Below the pieces are notes generated by a model. That model saw only the letters and a program-made list of their open reading frames with translations. It was not told the DNA's origin and did no database searches. A stretch of 64,000 nt of DNA from Eubacterium brachy ATCC 33089 (GTDB lineage: Bacteria; Bacillota; Clostridia; Peptostreptococcales; Anaerovoracaceae). Below, piece by piece: positions 1 to 7,179 of this stretch. The stretch is from contig KI535286.1 in assembly GCA_000488855.1 (NCBI GenBank), positions 252,813 through 316,812 of the forward strand, read 5' to 3'. The position numbers were made by a program, and so were the translations under genes. Numbering within the stretch: the stretch's first letter is position 1; every line of letters begins with the position of its first letter.

Positions 1-34
1 CGGGTTCGAACCGCGGACACCCTGATTAAGAGTC
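1..34. other. attL core of the prophage
   Basis: The first 34 bases are identical to 25264-25297, which lie inside an intact tRNA-Lys gene (T-arm to anticodon loop). Identity stops at position 35. The repeat could extend left of the window, so 34 bp is a minimum. This is the displaced copy of the tRNA 3' half left by site-specific integration; the adjacent integrase supports it. Confidence 0.93.
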
Positions 35-81
35 CAATACAATTTGGCATATTGGCAGTATTGATAGACATCAGTACACGC

Positions 82-113
82 AAGGTACACATTTATACCT
101 TTTTATACCTTTT
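82..113. repeat. Candidate integrase arm-binding repeats, left arm
   Basis: AAGGTACACA at 82-91 occurs again near the right end at 25112-25121. It is followed by a tandem TTTATACCTT repeat (93-112), whose TACCTT is the complement of AAGGTA. Short repeats flanking the core at both ends are typical of tyrosine-integrase arm sites. Binding by this integrase is inferred. Confidence 0.4.
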
Positions 114-147
114 GAGAAATCAAGGACAATTATTTTATTATCAAAAT

Positions 148-1182
148 TTATCTGTTATGAAAATTTTCCAGTAGCTGTTTTGCTTTTAATGTGCTTTCGT
201 TGGAAGAATGAATATAATATTTGCTTGTAATGGATATATCGGAATGTCCCATCAATTCTCTAGTAATGTTAATAGGAACTCCCGCAGCTTGCAAATCTGT
301 ACCATAAGTATGCCTAAGACAATACATAGTTAAATCCGGAGCAATAACACTCTCTATAATTTTGTTACGATACAATTTAGCACCCATGAATATATCCATA
401 TCTCTTTTAAAAGCTTTCCACCAGTCTTTTCTATTCTGTTCTGTGTTTGGCTTTTTATGACCATTTGTAAAAACAAAATCATTCGCATCAAAAGATTTGA
501 AAATATAGTCTATTTTGCTAGGAATGGGGATATATCTATCAGAATGCCTTGTTTTAGTTCCTCGGACATGTAATAGACCTTTTGCAAGGTTTATATCTTG
601 ACCTTGAATAAGTGCAGTTTCTGATGGTCTAAGCCCCATGTATAACATAGCGAGAACCCAACTTCCATGAATATTAGATTTTGCAACATGTAATAATGCA
701 GTTCTTTCTTCTTGAGATAATGCCCTGCGTGAGTTTTCTTGCATTTTAGGTTTGATGATACCTTCCGATGGATCGTCAATAATTTTTTTATCGATTTTAG
801 CTCTTCTAAAAAGTTGCTTAATAGTAATGAATAATTTATCTATATATGATTTGCTTAAGCCTTTCTTATATTCATTATTTATAATGCGTTGAAGATCGGA
901 AGATATAATGCGCTTAATTGGAACATTTCCAATGTATGAATTGATTTTATTTGACAGAGTAATGTATAATGCAAACGATTTATCCAAAATATAAGGCTCT
1001 TTGTACGTTTCAAAAAATATTACTGACCATTCTGCGACTGTCATGTTGGATGCTTTGAATTTATTTTCTTCCAACTCTTGCATTTTCAATAATATTTTTT
1101 TATTTAGTTCATTTTTACTATTGGCAACAATATAGTAACGCCTACCATCATATGTAAAAGATTTTCTAAATTGATATTTCAT
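148..1182 (-). CDS. int: Phage tyrosine recombinase (integrase)
   Basis: This 344-residue integrase catalyses recombination between phage attP and the tRNA-Lys attB. The N-terminal part (about 1-45) resembles a short arm-binding domain, followed by a SAM-like core-binding domain (about 45-140). The catalytic domain has Arg185 in GLRPSE, Arg290/His291 in CLRHT, His313 in MGH and a terminal tyrosine in KYY (322-323). The full R-H-R-H-Y set is present, so it should be active. I chose the ATG at 1182, with AAGGA upstream; an in-frame extension to 1275 is possible but hydrophobic and lacks a good ribosome site. The gene lies next to attL and is read toward the end of the prophage, as is usual. Confidence 0.95.
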   Translation of the reverse strand: MKYQFRKSFTYDGRRYYIVANSKNELNKKILLKMQELEENKFKASNMTVAEWSVIFFETYKEPYILDKSFALYITLSNKINSYIGNVPIKRIISSDLQRIINNEYKKGLSKSYIDKLFITIKQLFRRAKIDKKIIDDPSEGIIKPKMQENSRRALSQEERTALLHVAKSNIHGSWVLAMLYMGLRPSETALIQGQDINLAKGLLHVRGTKTRHSDRYIPIPSKIDYIFKSFDANDFVFTNGHKKPNTEQNRKDWWKAFKRDMDIFMGAKLYRNKIIESVIAPDLTMYCLRHTYGTDLQAAGVPINITRELMGHSDISITSKYYIHSSNESTLKAKQLLENFHNR

Positions 1183-1208
1183 TGTATCAAATTCCTTAAA
1201 AGGGGCAT

Positions 1209-1234
1209 AAAAAAACAGCTTGAAATAAAAGCTG
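1209..1234 (-). terminator. Leftward terminator after the NYN gene
   Basis: On the minus strand CAGCTT and AAGCTG form a 6-bp stem with a 7-base loop followed by seven T. It sits between the NYN gene and the integrase and would separate their transcripts. Confidence 0.6.
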
Positions 1235-1287
1235 CATATATGATACAATTTAGTTGCTAAGTGAAGTTGCAGCATGTATGCAGCTTG

Positions 1288-1314
1288 CCACTCACTATAT
1301 GTGGGTGGTTTTTT
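1288..1314 (+). terminator. Rightward terminator facing the NYN gene
   Basis: CCACTCAC, a 5-base loop and GTGGGTGG form an 8-bp stem with one G-T pair, followed by six T on the plus strand. No plus-strand gene is evident upstream, so it may stop antisense or read-through transcripts. Confidence 0.5.
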
Positions 1315-1323
1315 ATTATATAA

Positions 1324-2001
1324 TTATTTATTAACACTTTTATTTTTATGTGGGTTTGGAGCTTTAGTTATAAGTCCATCTATATGTTCAAACAAATCAG
1401 GTTTAATTTTTATCCACATTGGATCTAAAACAAAATCTATACCCTCTCGCCTTGCCAACTTAGCAGCAGGAACAAAATCACTGTCTCCAGAAATAAGAAC
1501 TATTCTATCAACTTGTTTTTTAAAGGCTAAAGAAGCAATATCTATACCTATTTTCATGTCTACTCCTTTCTGTGTCAAGTCGATTTCAAAATCATTTTCG
1601 GTAAGTTCAGATATATCTTGTTTTTGATTTAGTATAGCTTTAGTGACTTTTGGTCTTAGCCTGTATTCAATAGAAGATGCAGAAATCTTGCCAAGTCTCA
1701 AGGCTACTTTTCTGTTTTTCATCATTTGAGCAATAAACGCTTCATTCCATTCGTAAACAGGAGTTGTAGTCAAATCAATTTGTTTTTTCAATAGAGGATG
1801 AAAAATCTTTTTATCAATAGGTGGGCAATCGTAATAAAATATTCGATACAGCTCCCCTTTATCTTCATATTTTGCCTGTAAATGCTTATAACAATAGTTT
1901 ATAAGCTCTTTACAACGCTCTTCTGGTGTTAAAGACCCATATAAAGTTTTAGCACGTTTTTTATAAAATCCACCATCAACCAATATTGCAATTTTTTTCA
2001 T
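1324..2001 (-). CDS. NYN-domain (LabA/DUF88-like, PIN-fold) putative ribonuclease
   Basis: This 225-residue protein has the acidic signature of NYN/PIN-fold nucleases: the N-terminal LVDGGF, a central KGVDMKIGIDIAS and the later LISGDSDFVP motif. These Asp residues bind metal in the family, so an RNA-cleaving activity is likely. No membrane segment is seen. It lies in the leftward lysogeny module between integrase and lipoprotein. Its mRNA has an unusual leader: a promoter, a palindrome over the start site and a complete intrinsic terminator ending 17 bases before the ATG. The ribosome site is AGGAGA. In a prophage such a gene could act in defence against other phages or as a regulated toxin; that role is inferred. 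Confidence 0.85.
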   Translation of the reverse strand: MKKIAILVDGGFYKKRAKTLYGSLTPEERCKELINYCYKHLQAKYEDKGELYRIFYYDCPPIDKKIFHPLLKKQIDLTTTPVYEWNEAFIAQMMKNRKVALRLGKISASSIEYRLRPKVTKAILNQKQDISELTENDFEIDLTQKGVDMKIGIDIASLAFKKQVDRIVLISGDSDFVPAAKLARREGIDFVLDPMWIKIKPDLFEHIDGLITKAPNPHKNKSVNK

Positions 2002-2017
2002 ATCAATTCTCCTGTGT

Positions 2018-2077
2018 AAAAAAAAAGACTCTCGGGTTTGCCGCTCCTCTTATGGTGAGGGGGTTACTGCCGAGAGT
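2018..2077 (-). terminator. Leader terminator/attenuator of the NYN gene
   Basis: On the minus strand ACTCTCGG (plus 2070-2077) pairs with CCGAGAGT (plus 2028-2035) around a 34-base structured loop, and nine T follow (plus 2018-2026). Short inner pairings such as CCTC with GAGG are possible. It lies between the promoter and the NYN start, so it should attenuate expression or release a short structured RNA. Confidence 0.7.
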
Positions 2078-2094
2078 AATATAACTATTTAAAA

Positions 2095-2115
2095 AGTATC
2101 AACCAAGTTGATACT
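2095..2115. promoter_or_regulatory. Perfect palindrome at the NYN transcription start
   Basis: AGTATCAAC, a 3-base spacer and GTTGATACT form a perfect 9-bp inverted repeat just downstream of the -10 box. It is well placed to act as an operator, or as a 5' hairpin on the transcript. Confidence 0.55.
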
Positions 2116-2118
2116 AAT

Positions 2119-2147
2119 AATGTACCACAACGGCATATAAATGTAAA
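2119..2147 (-). promoter_or_regulatory. Promoter for the NYN gene
   Basis: On the minus strand TTTACA (plus 2142-2147), 17 bases and TACATT (plus 2119-2124) make a reasonable vegetative promoter. The start site would fall close to the palindrome at 2095-2115. Confidence 0.5.
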
Positions 2148-2172
2148 CAAATTTTTTTAAAAAATACAAAAT

Positions 2173-2556
2173 TTATTTAAACTGAATTTTTTTAAATTTT
2201 TCAATCAGTTTTTCATCTTTTTTATTGTCAACAAATCTTAGAACAAAACCATTATTGGTTGCAGCTGCATCAATGAACCCTTTTCCGTCTTTTAGATCTT
2301 TGTAGTCATCACTGTTTTCATCATAGTAATATAATTCTATATTGCCGTCGTTATAACTCTTACCATCTTTAGCGTGTATCATCTGATATTCAACATCAGA
2401 TTCATCTTTTAACTCTAGATGTTTTGCAACAGCACTAATTTTCTTTTCGAGCTTGTCATCCTTAGAAGCTTCACCAGAAGTCTTACTATTCGTACCACAT
2501 GAAACTACAGATACACATATAATTAGTGTTAATAATACAGAAAATAGTTTTTTCAT
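2173..2556 (-). CDS. Small prophage-encoded lipoprotein
   Basis: This 127-residue protein has a signal peptide with a lysine start, a hydrophobic stretch and a lipobox ending VVSCG, so the mature protein should begin with lipidated Cys20 on the outer face of the membrane. The rest is charged and rich in Asp, Glu and Lys, with no motif I recognise. It lies between integrase and repressor, the place where some Gram-positive temperate phages (for example TP-J34 with Ltp) carry superinfection-exclusion lipoproteins. Being in the leftward block it could be expressed in the lysogen. Exclusion is inferred from position and topology only. Confidence 0.75.
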   Translation of the reverse strand: MKKLFSVLLTLIICVSVVSCGTNSKTSGEASKDDKLEKKISAVAKHLELKDESDVEYQMIHAKDGKSYNDGNIELYYYDENSDDYKDLKDGKGFIDAAATNNGFVLRFVDNKKDEKLIEKFKKIQFK

Positions 2557-2582
2557 TTTAAATACCTCTCTTTTAGTTTTGT

Positions 2583-2810
2583 TTAGTTATGTGTTTCAAT
2601 TTCTATATCGCTAGCCGTTTTATAGCTATCAAGATCGCCCCTAATAATATGCGATAGTTCATGCTGCAAGGTATATTGTTGTTTTTCATAATTATGTCTG
2701 GCATTTATATAGATAGTATAGTTTAAAATCCCATCATATATTGTAAACCCACCACAATGACAAGGTAAATCTGTAACAATAACCTGAACTTCATCCCTAT
2801 GAACTTTCAA
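2583..2810 (-). CDS. Short ImmA/IrrE-family metallopeptidase
   Basis: This 75-residue protein carries the zinc-peptidase motif HELSH in LQHELSHIIRGD, typical of ImmA/IrrE proteins that cleave Xre-family repressors to induce prophages or mobile elements. It is much shorter than usual members and has little more than the catalytic helix and a preceding beta region. The start is TTG at 2810, with AAGGGG upstream. It lies directly downstream of the repressor gene, the normal ImmR-ImmA arrangement. It may be a minimal working protease or a relic; the intact HExxH favours activity. Confidence 0.8.
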   Translation of the reverse strand: MKVHRDEVQVIVTDLPCHCGGFTIYDGILNYTIYINARHNYEKQQYTLQHELSHIIRGDLDSYKTASDIEIETHN

Positions 2811-2838
2811 TTTTATTACCCCTTATAAATTACAATTC

Positions 2839-3219
2839 CTAATCTTGTTTTGTCATTTTGTCAATTAGTTTTTTCAATAAAAGCATATCTTCTTCTGATA
2901 TATCCCGCATAGCATCAAAAAGAACACGTTTGCCCGGATTATCTTTTAGTTCTTCTGCAATCCTTGCAACTTCTTTATCATGATAATATTGTTCGTTATC
3001 ATCATCTGAACTATTAAAGGTGCTTTCGGTCAATTCATCTACTCCAACGCCAAGTGCTTGTGCAAATATCTCCACTTTAGATATGGGCAAATCTATTTTA
3101 CCAGATTCAATCTTGGCAATCGAAGATCTGTCTGTATATCCAGTTTTTAGAGCCAGGTACTCTTGTGACAATCCTTTTTCTATTCTTATCCTCCTAATAT
3201 TTTTGTATAAATCTAACAT
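2839..3219 (-). CDS. Xre-family phage repressor (CI/ImmR-like)
   Basis: This 126-residue regulator has an N-terminal helix-turn-helix of the Cro/CI type (about residues 5-60, with LSQEYLALKTGYTDRSSIAKIESG) and a C-terminal helical tail of about 60 residues, probably for dimerisation. It is transcribed leftward from a good promoter, divergently from cro, with the ImmA-like peptidase next. It most likely binds the GTGATT-type palindromes at 3316-3330 and 3567-3581 and holds early transcription off in the lysogen. The start ATG has AGGAG upstream. It lacks a LexA-like self-cleavage domain, which fits cleavage by the neighbouring peptidase. Confidence 0.9.
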   Translation of the reverse strand: MLDLYKNIRRIRIEKGLSQEYLALKTGYTDRSSIAKIESGKIDLPISKVEIFAQALGVGVDELTESTFNSSDDDNEQYYHDKEVARIAEELKDNPGKRVLFDAMRDISEEDMLLLKKLIDKMTKQD

Positions 3220-3239
3220 ATTTGTTCTCCTATGACATA

Positions 3240-3268
3240 ATTATATAGGAGATGTGAAAAAAAATCAA
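3240..3268 (-). promoter_or_regulatory. Repressor (lysogenic) promoter
   Basis: On the minus strand TTGATT (plus 3263-3268), 17 bases and TATAAT (plus 3240-3245) precede the repressor gene. Confidence 0.7.
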
Positions 3269-3286
3269 CAAAATTACAAAAAAATG

Positions 3287-3315
3287 TTGACATAAAATCA
3301 CTACAGGTATATACT
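3287..3315 (+). promoter_or_regulatory. Early rightward phage promoter
   Basis: TTGACA (3287-3292), 17 bases and TATACT (3310-3315) form a near-consensus promoter for cro and the early operon. A half-site AATCAC lies between the boxes and a full palindrome follows at once, so the repressor could block it directly. Confidence 0.85.
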
Positions 3316-3330
3316 GTGATTATAAATCAC
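3316..3330. promoter_or_regulatory. Phage operator 1 (15-bp palindrome)
   Basis: GTGATTATAAATCAC is a 15-bp palindrome (GTGATT, ATA, AATCAC) immediately after the early -10 box. The exact reverse complement occurs at 3567-3581. It is the best candidate binding site for the repressor and/or Cro. Confidence 0.75.
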
Positions 3331-3361
3331 CAATAAAGACCAATAGAGAAAGGAAGAAACA

Positions 3362-3577
3362 ATGGCAAATATGGATTTACTAAGAAAAAAAATTGACAAT
3401 TCCGGGATTTCAATTTCCCATATTTCTAGGCAAATGGGAATCTCCAGAGAAACGGTATACAATAAGTTGAATAGCGGAGACTTCAAAGTTTCAGAAGCAG
3501 TAACATTGGCACATATACTGAAACTTTCCAAAAAAGACATAGAACAAATTTTTTTTACAACAAATAGTGATTTATAA
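3362..3577 (+). CDS. Cro-like Xre-family regulator
   Basis: This 71-residue protein is almost all helix-turn-helix, with HISRQMGISRETVYNKLNSG as the recognition region. It is the first gene of the rightward early operon, divergent from the repressor, the Cro position. The ribosome site is AAAGGAAG. A copy of the operator palindrome overlaps its stop codon, so it may repress its own operon or be subject to a roadblock. Its role in the switch to lytic growth is inferred from position. Confidence 0.88.
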   Translation: MANMDLLRKKIDNSGISISHISRQMGISRETVYNKLNSGDFKVSEAVTLAHILKLSKKDIEQIFFTTNSDL

Positions 3578-3581
3578 TCAC
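3567..3581. promoter_or_regulatory. Phage operator 2 (15-bp palindrome)
   Basis: GTGATTTATAATCAC is the exact reverse complement of the operator at 3316-3330. It overlaps the cro stop codon and lies about 20 bases before the next gene. Confidence 0.7.
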
Positions 3582-3601
3582 GAAAAGAAAGGGGAAAGAA
3601 T

Positions 3602-3829
3602 ATGAATAATCAATATGAAGATAAATTTGGAATGAAAGCAAGTATGCGTTCAGTGATATTTAGCGTAGAAGAACTCGGAGAAGATCCTATCAGGCTATTA
3701 GGGGAATATCATTTAAGAGCAATTCAGGATCCATTCTTCAATAAAACTATGATTGAAGCACTTGAAGATTACATTGACATGAAAGGAATTGAGTGGGACG
3801 AAAAGTATATGAAACAAAAGGAAGTGTAG
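3602..3829 (+). CDS. Small early phage protein, unknown
   Basis: This 75-residue soluble protein, rich in Glu and Asp, has no motif I recognise. It follows cro with a strong GAAAGGGG ribosome site and precedes a second small gene by one base, so it belongs to the early operon. It may be regulatory, but nothing in the sequence shows a function. Confidence 0.7.
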   Translation: MNNQYEDKFGMKASMRSVIFSVEELGEDPIRLLGEYHLRAIQDPFFNKTMIEALEDYIDMKGIEWDEKYMKQKEV

Positions 3830-3830
3830 A

Positions 3831-4040
3831 ATGCTGAAATCAGACATAGAAAAGCAAATAGTCGAAAAATTAAATGGAAAGCTGTTTGTGACGAGAGGAA
3901 AATTAAGAAAAATATGTGGGTTTGGAGATGCAAAAGTAAGAATGTTTACGGAAGGGCTAGACCACATTAAAGATGATAAAGGACAACATTATTTAGTATC
4001 AGATGTTGCAGCTAAAATTGCAGAACTAAAAACACGATAG
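3831..4040 (+). CDS. Small early phage protein, possible DNA-binding
   Basis: This 69-residue protein is basic in its first half. The segment VTRGKLRKICGFGDAKVRMFTEGL looks like a winged-helix or excisionase-like fold in which residues about 20-45 could contact DNA. The motif is weak, so this is a guess from composition and spacing. It is co-transcribed with the upstream gene and with the cytosine methyltransferase that starts 16 bases downstream. Confidence 0.65.
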   Translation: MLKSDIEKQIVEKLNGKLFVTRGKLRKICGFGDAKVRMFTEGLDHIKDDKGQHYLVSDVAAKIAELKTR

Positions 4041-4055
4041 GAAAAGAGTAAAAAT

Positions 4056-5312
4056 ATGAATCAAATAACGCTGGGCAGCCTATTTGATGGTAGTGGGGGA
4101 TTTACCCTTGGAGCAATTGAAAGTGGAATTATCCCGGTATGGGCAAGTGAAATTGAACCATTTCCAATTAGAGTAACCACCAAAAGAATGCCACATGTAA
4201 AGCATTATGGCGATATATGTCAAATCAGGGGAGACGAAATAGAACCGGTAGATATTATAACATTTGGCAGTCCATGCCAAGACATGTCTATTGCAGGCAG
4301 AAGAGACGGACTAAATGGGAACAGATCTTCGCTGTTTTACGAAGCTATTCGAGTAATAAAAGAAATGAGAGAAAAAACAAATGGACAAAAACCAAGATAT
4401 ATCATTTGGGAGAATGTCACAGGAGCATTCTCATCAAATAAAGGAGAAGACTATAGAAGAGTACTTGAAGAAATTACAAAGATTAAAGAACCAGAATTAT
4501 CAATACCTAAACCTGATGGGAAGTGGAGAAAAGCAGGAGTTATCATGGGAGATAATTTATCCATCGCTTGGAGAACAGTGGATGCTCAATACTGGGGAGT
4601 ACCCCAAAGAAGAAAAAGAATCTACCTTATCGCAGATTTTGCAGGACAAAGTGCAAGAGAAATACTTTTTGAGCAAGAAAGCATGCAAAGGGATTCTGAT
4701 AAGAGCAGAAAAACAAAAAAGACAGATACCGCAAACATTAAAGGTAGCACTGAAAAATCAAGCAAAATAGCAATATGTATAAACGATCAGGGTGGACAAG
4801 GGAGTAGGTACAAGGGATTACTTAATGTAGCACCTACAGGAATAGGCGGAAATAATCAACCTTTTGTAGTGGAACAAGATAAAAATAGCAAGACATATTC
4901 GATAAATAAAAATCTTCACCACACAAAAATTGAAGAGGGAAAAACTGGCACAATTGTTGCAACTGACTATAAATGTCCACCTATAATCAGCAGAAATATG
5001 ACAGTGCGAAAATTAACACCTCAAGAATGTGGTAAGTTGCAAGGGTTTCCTGAAAATTGGTGTAGCGACCTGGAAACAATTGAACCAAGCGAAAAAGATC
5101 TAGTATTTTGGCGAGATATTTTTAAAACACATAGAAAAATCTCAGAGAAAATAAAGGATAAAACAGATAAACAAATTGTGAAATGGCTAAAAAACCCACA
5201 TTCAGATTCTGCAGAATATAAAATGTGGGGAAATGGTGTGGCACTTCCAAACGTAAAATTTGTGTTATCAAGCATCAAAACATACATAGAATTTAGAAAG
5301 GAAAAATTATGA
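4056..5312 (+). CDS. DNA (cytosine-5) methyltransferase
   Basis: This 418-residue enzyme transfers a methyl group from SAM to C5 of cytosine in DNA. The motifs are present in order: I DGSGGFTLGA (11-20), IV GSPCQDMS with the catalytic Cys (about 72), VI ENV (about 119), VIII QRRKRIYLI, then the target-recognition region, IX TPQECGKLQGFP and X GNGVALPN. No restriction nuclease of matching type is nearby, so it is an orphan methyltransferase of the kind phages use to protect their DNA from host restriction. It overlaps the next gene by 4 bases. Target specificity cannot be read from the sequence. Confidence 0.95.
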   Translation: MNQITLGSLFDGSGGFTLGAIESGIIPVWASEIEPFPIRVTTKRMPHVKHYGDICQIRGDEIEPVDIITFGSPCQDMSIAGRRDGLNGNRSSLFYEAIRVIKEMREKTNGQKPRYIIWENVTGAFSSNKGEDYRRVLEEITKIKEPELSIPKPDGKWRKAGVIMGDNLSIAWRTVDAQYWGVPQRRKRIYLIADFAGQSAREILFEQESMQRDSDKSRKTKKTDTANIKGSTEKSSKIAICINDQGGQGSRYKGLLNVAPTGIGGNNQPFVVEQDKNSKTYSINKNLHHTKIEEGKTGTIVATDYKCPPIISRNMTVRKLTPQECGKLQGFPENWCSDLETIEPSEKDLVFWRDIFKTHRKISEKIKDKTDKQIVKWLKNPHSDSAEYKMWGNGVALPNVKFVLSSIKTYIEFRKEKL

Positions 5313-5620
5313 GAATATATACAGCATTTATGGTTGATGGGTGTATTAAAACCCCCATTTCAACACCACAAAGAATAATTGCAAATGCAATTTGGGAAAT
5401 CGAAGGTAAAAAAGCAGGTGCTCAAGAAAGAAGAGACGAATTTCAAGAGCGAGGAGTATATTTTGAAGTTGGATATGCAGATGTGGATTTAGACGATATA
5501 GAAAAAATAAGTTTAGAACAATTAGCCGGCAAATGTGAGAAAATACTTGTTACATTTACGTATAGCGGATATTTTAATAAACATGCTAAATATCCATCAT
5601 GGAAGTGGGTATCGCAATGA
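5309..5620 (+). CDS. Hypothetical phage protein between two methyltransferases
   Basis: This 103-residue soluble protein starts at ATGA, overlapping the stop of the cytosine methyltransferase, and its own stop overlaps the start of the adenine methyltransferase. Translational coupling to both suggests a shared role. It has mixed alpha/beta composition, an acidic stretch DVDLDDIEKISLEQL near the middle and an aromatic, basic end. I do not recognise a family. Confidence 0.75.
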   Translation: MRIYTAFMVDGCIKTPISTPQRIIANAIWEIEGKKAGAQERRDEFQERGVYFEVGYADVDLDDIEKISLEQLAGKCEKILVTFTYSGYFNKHAKYPSWKWVSQ

Positions 5621-6390
5621 CCAAAGCAATTTTAAAATATCCAGGAGCAAAAAACCGACTTACCAAGTGGATTGTATCACATATTCCAGAACATAAGATC
5701 TATGTAGAACCGTTCTTCGGTAGTGGTGCAGTCTTTTTCAACAAGAAAGAATGTTATAACGAAATAATCAATGATATTGATGATGAAATTTACAACTTCT
5801 TTAAAACTTTGCGAGAAAAACCTGAAAAACTTATAGCAGAATTAAGTCTCACACCTTACTGCAGAAAAGAATATGAGATGGCATATAGCAAGAAATCTGA
5901 TCTGGACGATATAGAAAAGGCAAGAAGATTCGCAGTAAAATGCTGGCAAGGATTTGGATGTGGCAACAAATATAAAAATGGATGGAGAAGGGGAATTGGT
6001 AAAACAAGCCCCAATCCTGCAAGGGCGTGGAGCAAACTTCATGAAACATTAGAGCTGGCGACAGAAAGAATTAGAAATGCTCAGATTGAAAAAAGGGACG
6101 GCATAGAACTTATTAAGAGTTTAAATGATAACGACACTTTTATTTATATAGATCCGCCCTATCCGCACAAAATAAGAAAAAACTATCTGTACAATTACGA
6201 AATGACAGATAGCGATCATGAGAGATTACTAGAAACGATATTGTATAGCAGCTGCAAAATTATGATTTCATCATATGAAAATAATTTGTATGATGCACAC
6301 CTAAATGGTTGGCGAAAGGTTAAAAAGAACACTACGGCCGAATGTTCGGTAAGAAGGACAGAAGTACTGTATATGAACTATGAATTATAA
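5617..6390 (+). CDS. Dam-family DNA adenine methyltransferase
   Basis: This 257-residue class alpha N6-adenine methyltransferase has motif X near the start (ILKYPGAKN), motif I EPFFGSGAVF (about 31-40) and the catalytic motif IV DPPYP (about 179). The order X-I-IV with an inserted target domain is typical of Dam/M.DpnII-like enzymes, which often methylate GATC, although specificity is inferred. The ATG at 5617 overlaps the upstream TGA and has GGAAGTGGG in front; an in-frame ATG at 5599 is less likely. It is the second of three methyltransferases in this operon. Confidence 0.93.
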   Translation: MTKAILKYPGAKNRLTKWIVSHIPEHKIYVEPFFGSGAVFFNKKECYNEIINDIDDEIYNFFKTLREKPEKLIAELSLTPYCRKEYEMAYSKKSDLDDIEKARRFAVKCWQGFGCGNKYKNGWRRGIGKTSPNPARAWSKLHETLELATERIRNAQIEKRDGIELIKSLNDNDTFIYIDPPYPHKIRKNYLYNYEMTDSDHERLLETILYSSCKIMISSYENNLYDAHLNGWRKVKKNTTAECSVRRTEVLYMNYEL

Positions 6391-6415
6391 AATCAAATAA
6401 TATAAGCGTAACTAT

Positions 6416-6532
6416 CCTACATTTGTCAGACCCTGTCAAAAAAGTAGATCCTCCCAAAAAACTAACGATGTAAATTTGTTTGAAAAAGTCGGGCATTCCC
6501 CTGACCGGTTGGCAGGGTCCGACAAATGTAGG
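6416..6532. repeat. 117-bp element bounded by 23-bp inverted repeats
   Basis: Two 23-bp arms (6416-6438 and 6510-6532) are inverted copies with 2 differences, starting CCTACATTTGTC and ending with its complement. They enclose 71 bp with no reading frame. The ends resemble insertion-sequence termini, so it may be a MITE-like relic, but no clear target duplication is seen. On RNA it would fold into a long hairpin before the next gene. Confidence 0.6.
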
Positions 6533-6554
6533 AAATTAGAAAGGAGATAATAAA

Positions 6555-7106
6555 ATGTATGATACATTAGTTAAACACAATAAAGATAGAGAGAAATTAG
6601 ACTTTTATGCAACGGATAAAAGAGCTATAGAGGAACTTTTGAATAGAGAGAAATTTCAAGCAACAGTCTATGAGCCGGCATGTGGGCAAGGACATATAGG
6701 GAAAATATTAGAGAAATATGGCTATGAAGTTAAAGCTGCAGATATTTGTTACAGAGGATATGGAACTAAAGAGGAAGTAGACTTTTTCACAGTGCAAGAA
6801 AATAATTTAGATATTGTAACTAATCCACCATATTTTTGTGCAAATGAGTTTTTAAGACACGCACTAGATATTTCAAGTAAAGGTGTAAAAATAGCAATGC
6901 TTTTTCGGCTAGCCTTTTTAGAATCACAGAAAAGATATGACCTGTTTCAAAAATATCCACCTAAGAAAATTTATGTATTTTCAAAAAGAATAAATTGTGC
7001 TAAAAATGGGCAGTTTGACAAACACAAAAATAACGCATTAGCTTTCGCTTGGTTCATATGGGAAATTGGATATACCGGGAAAACAGTATTGGACTGGATT
7101 AAATAA
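6555..7106 (+). CDS. SAM-dependent N6-adenine-type methyltransferase
   Basis: This 183-residue protein has motif I EPACGQGHIG (about 39-48) and the amino-methyltransferase motif NPPYF (about 90), as in N6-adenine DNA methyltransferases. It is short and has no evident target-recognition domain, like many phage-encoded members of this type. The ribosome site AAGGAGATAA is strong. It starts a new translational block after the inverted-repeat element at 6416-6532. The substrate could be DNA of the phage itself; methylation of another target is not excluded. Confidence 0.85.
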   Translation: MYDTLVKHNKDREKLDFYATDKRAIEELLNREKFQATVYEPACGQGHIGKILEKYGYEVKAADICYRGYGTKEEVDFFTVQENNLDIVTNPPYFCANEFLRHALDISSKGVKIAMLFRLAFLESQKRYDLFQKYPPKKIYVFSKRINCAKNGQFDKHKNNALAFAWFIWEIGYTGKTVLDWIK

Positions 7107-7179
7107 TAAAGATAGCAAAATTAATAAAGGAGTAACAACAATAAAACCTGAAAAAAACAAAGAATGAAAGGCGGTAAAA

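Noticed and set aside
1274-1627. A plus-strand frame of 117 codons with a hydrophobic start, which could look like a type I toxin.
   Set aside because: It is antisense to the NYN gene over most of its length, contains a terminator near its start, and lacks a ribosome site.
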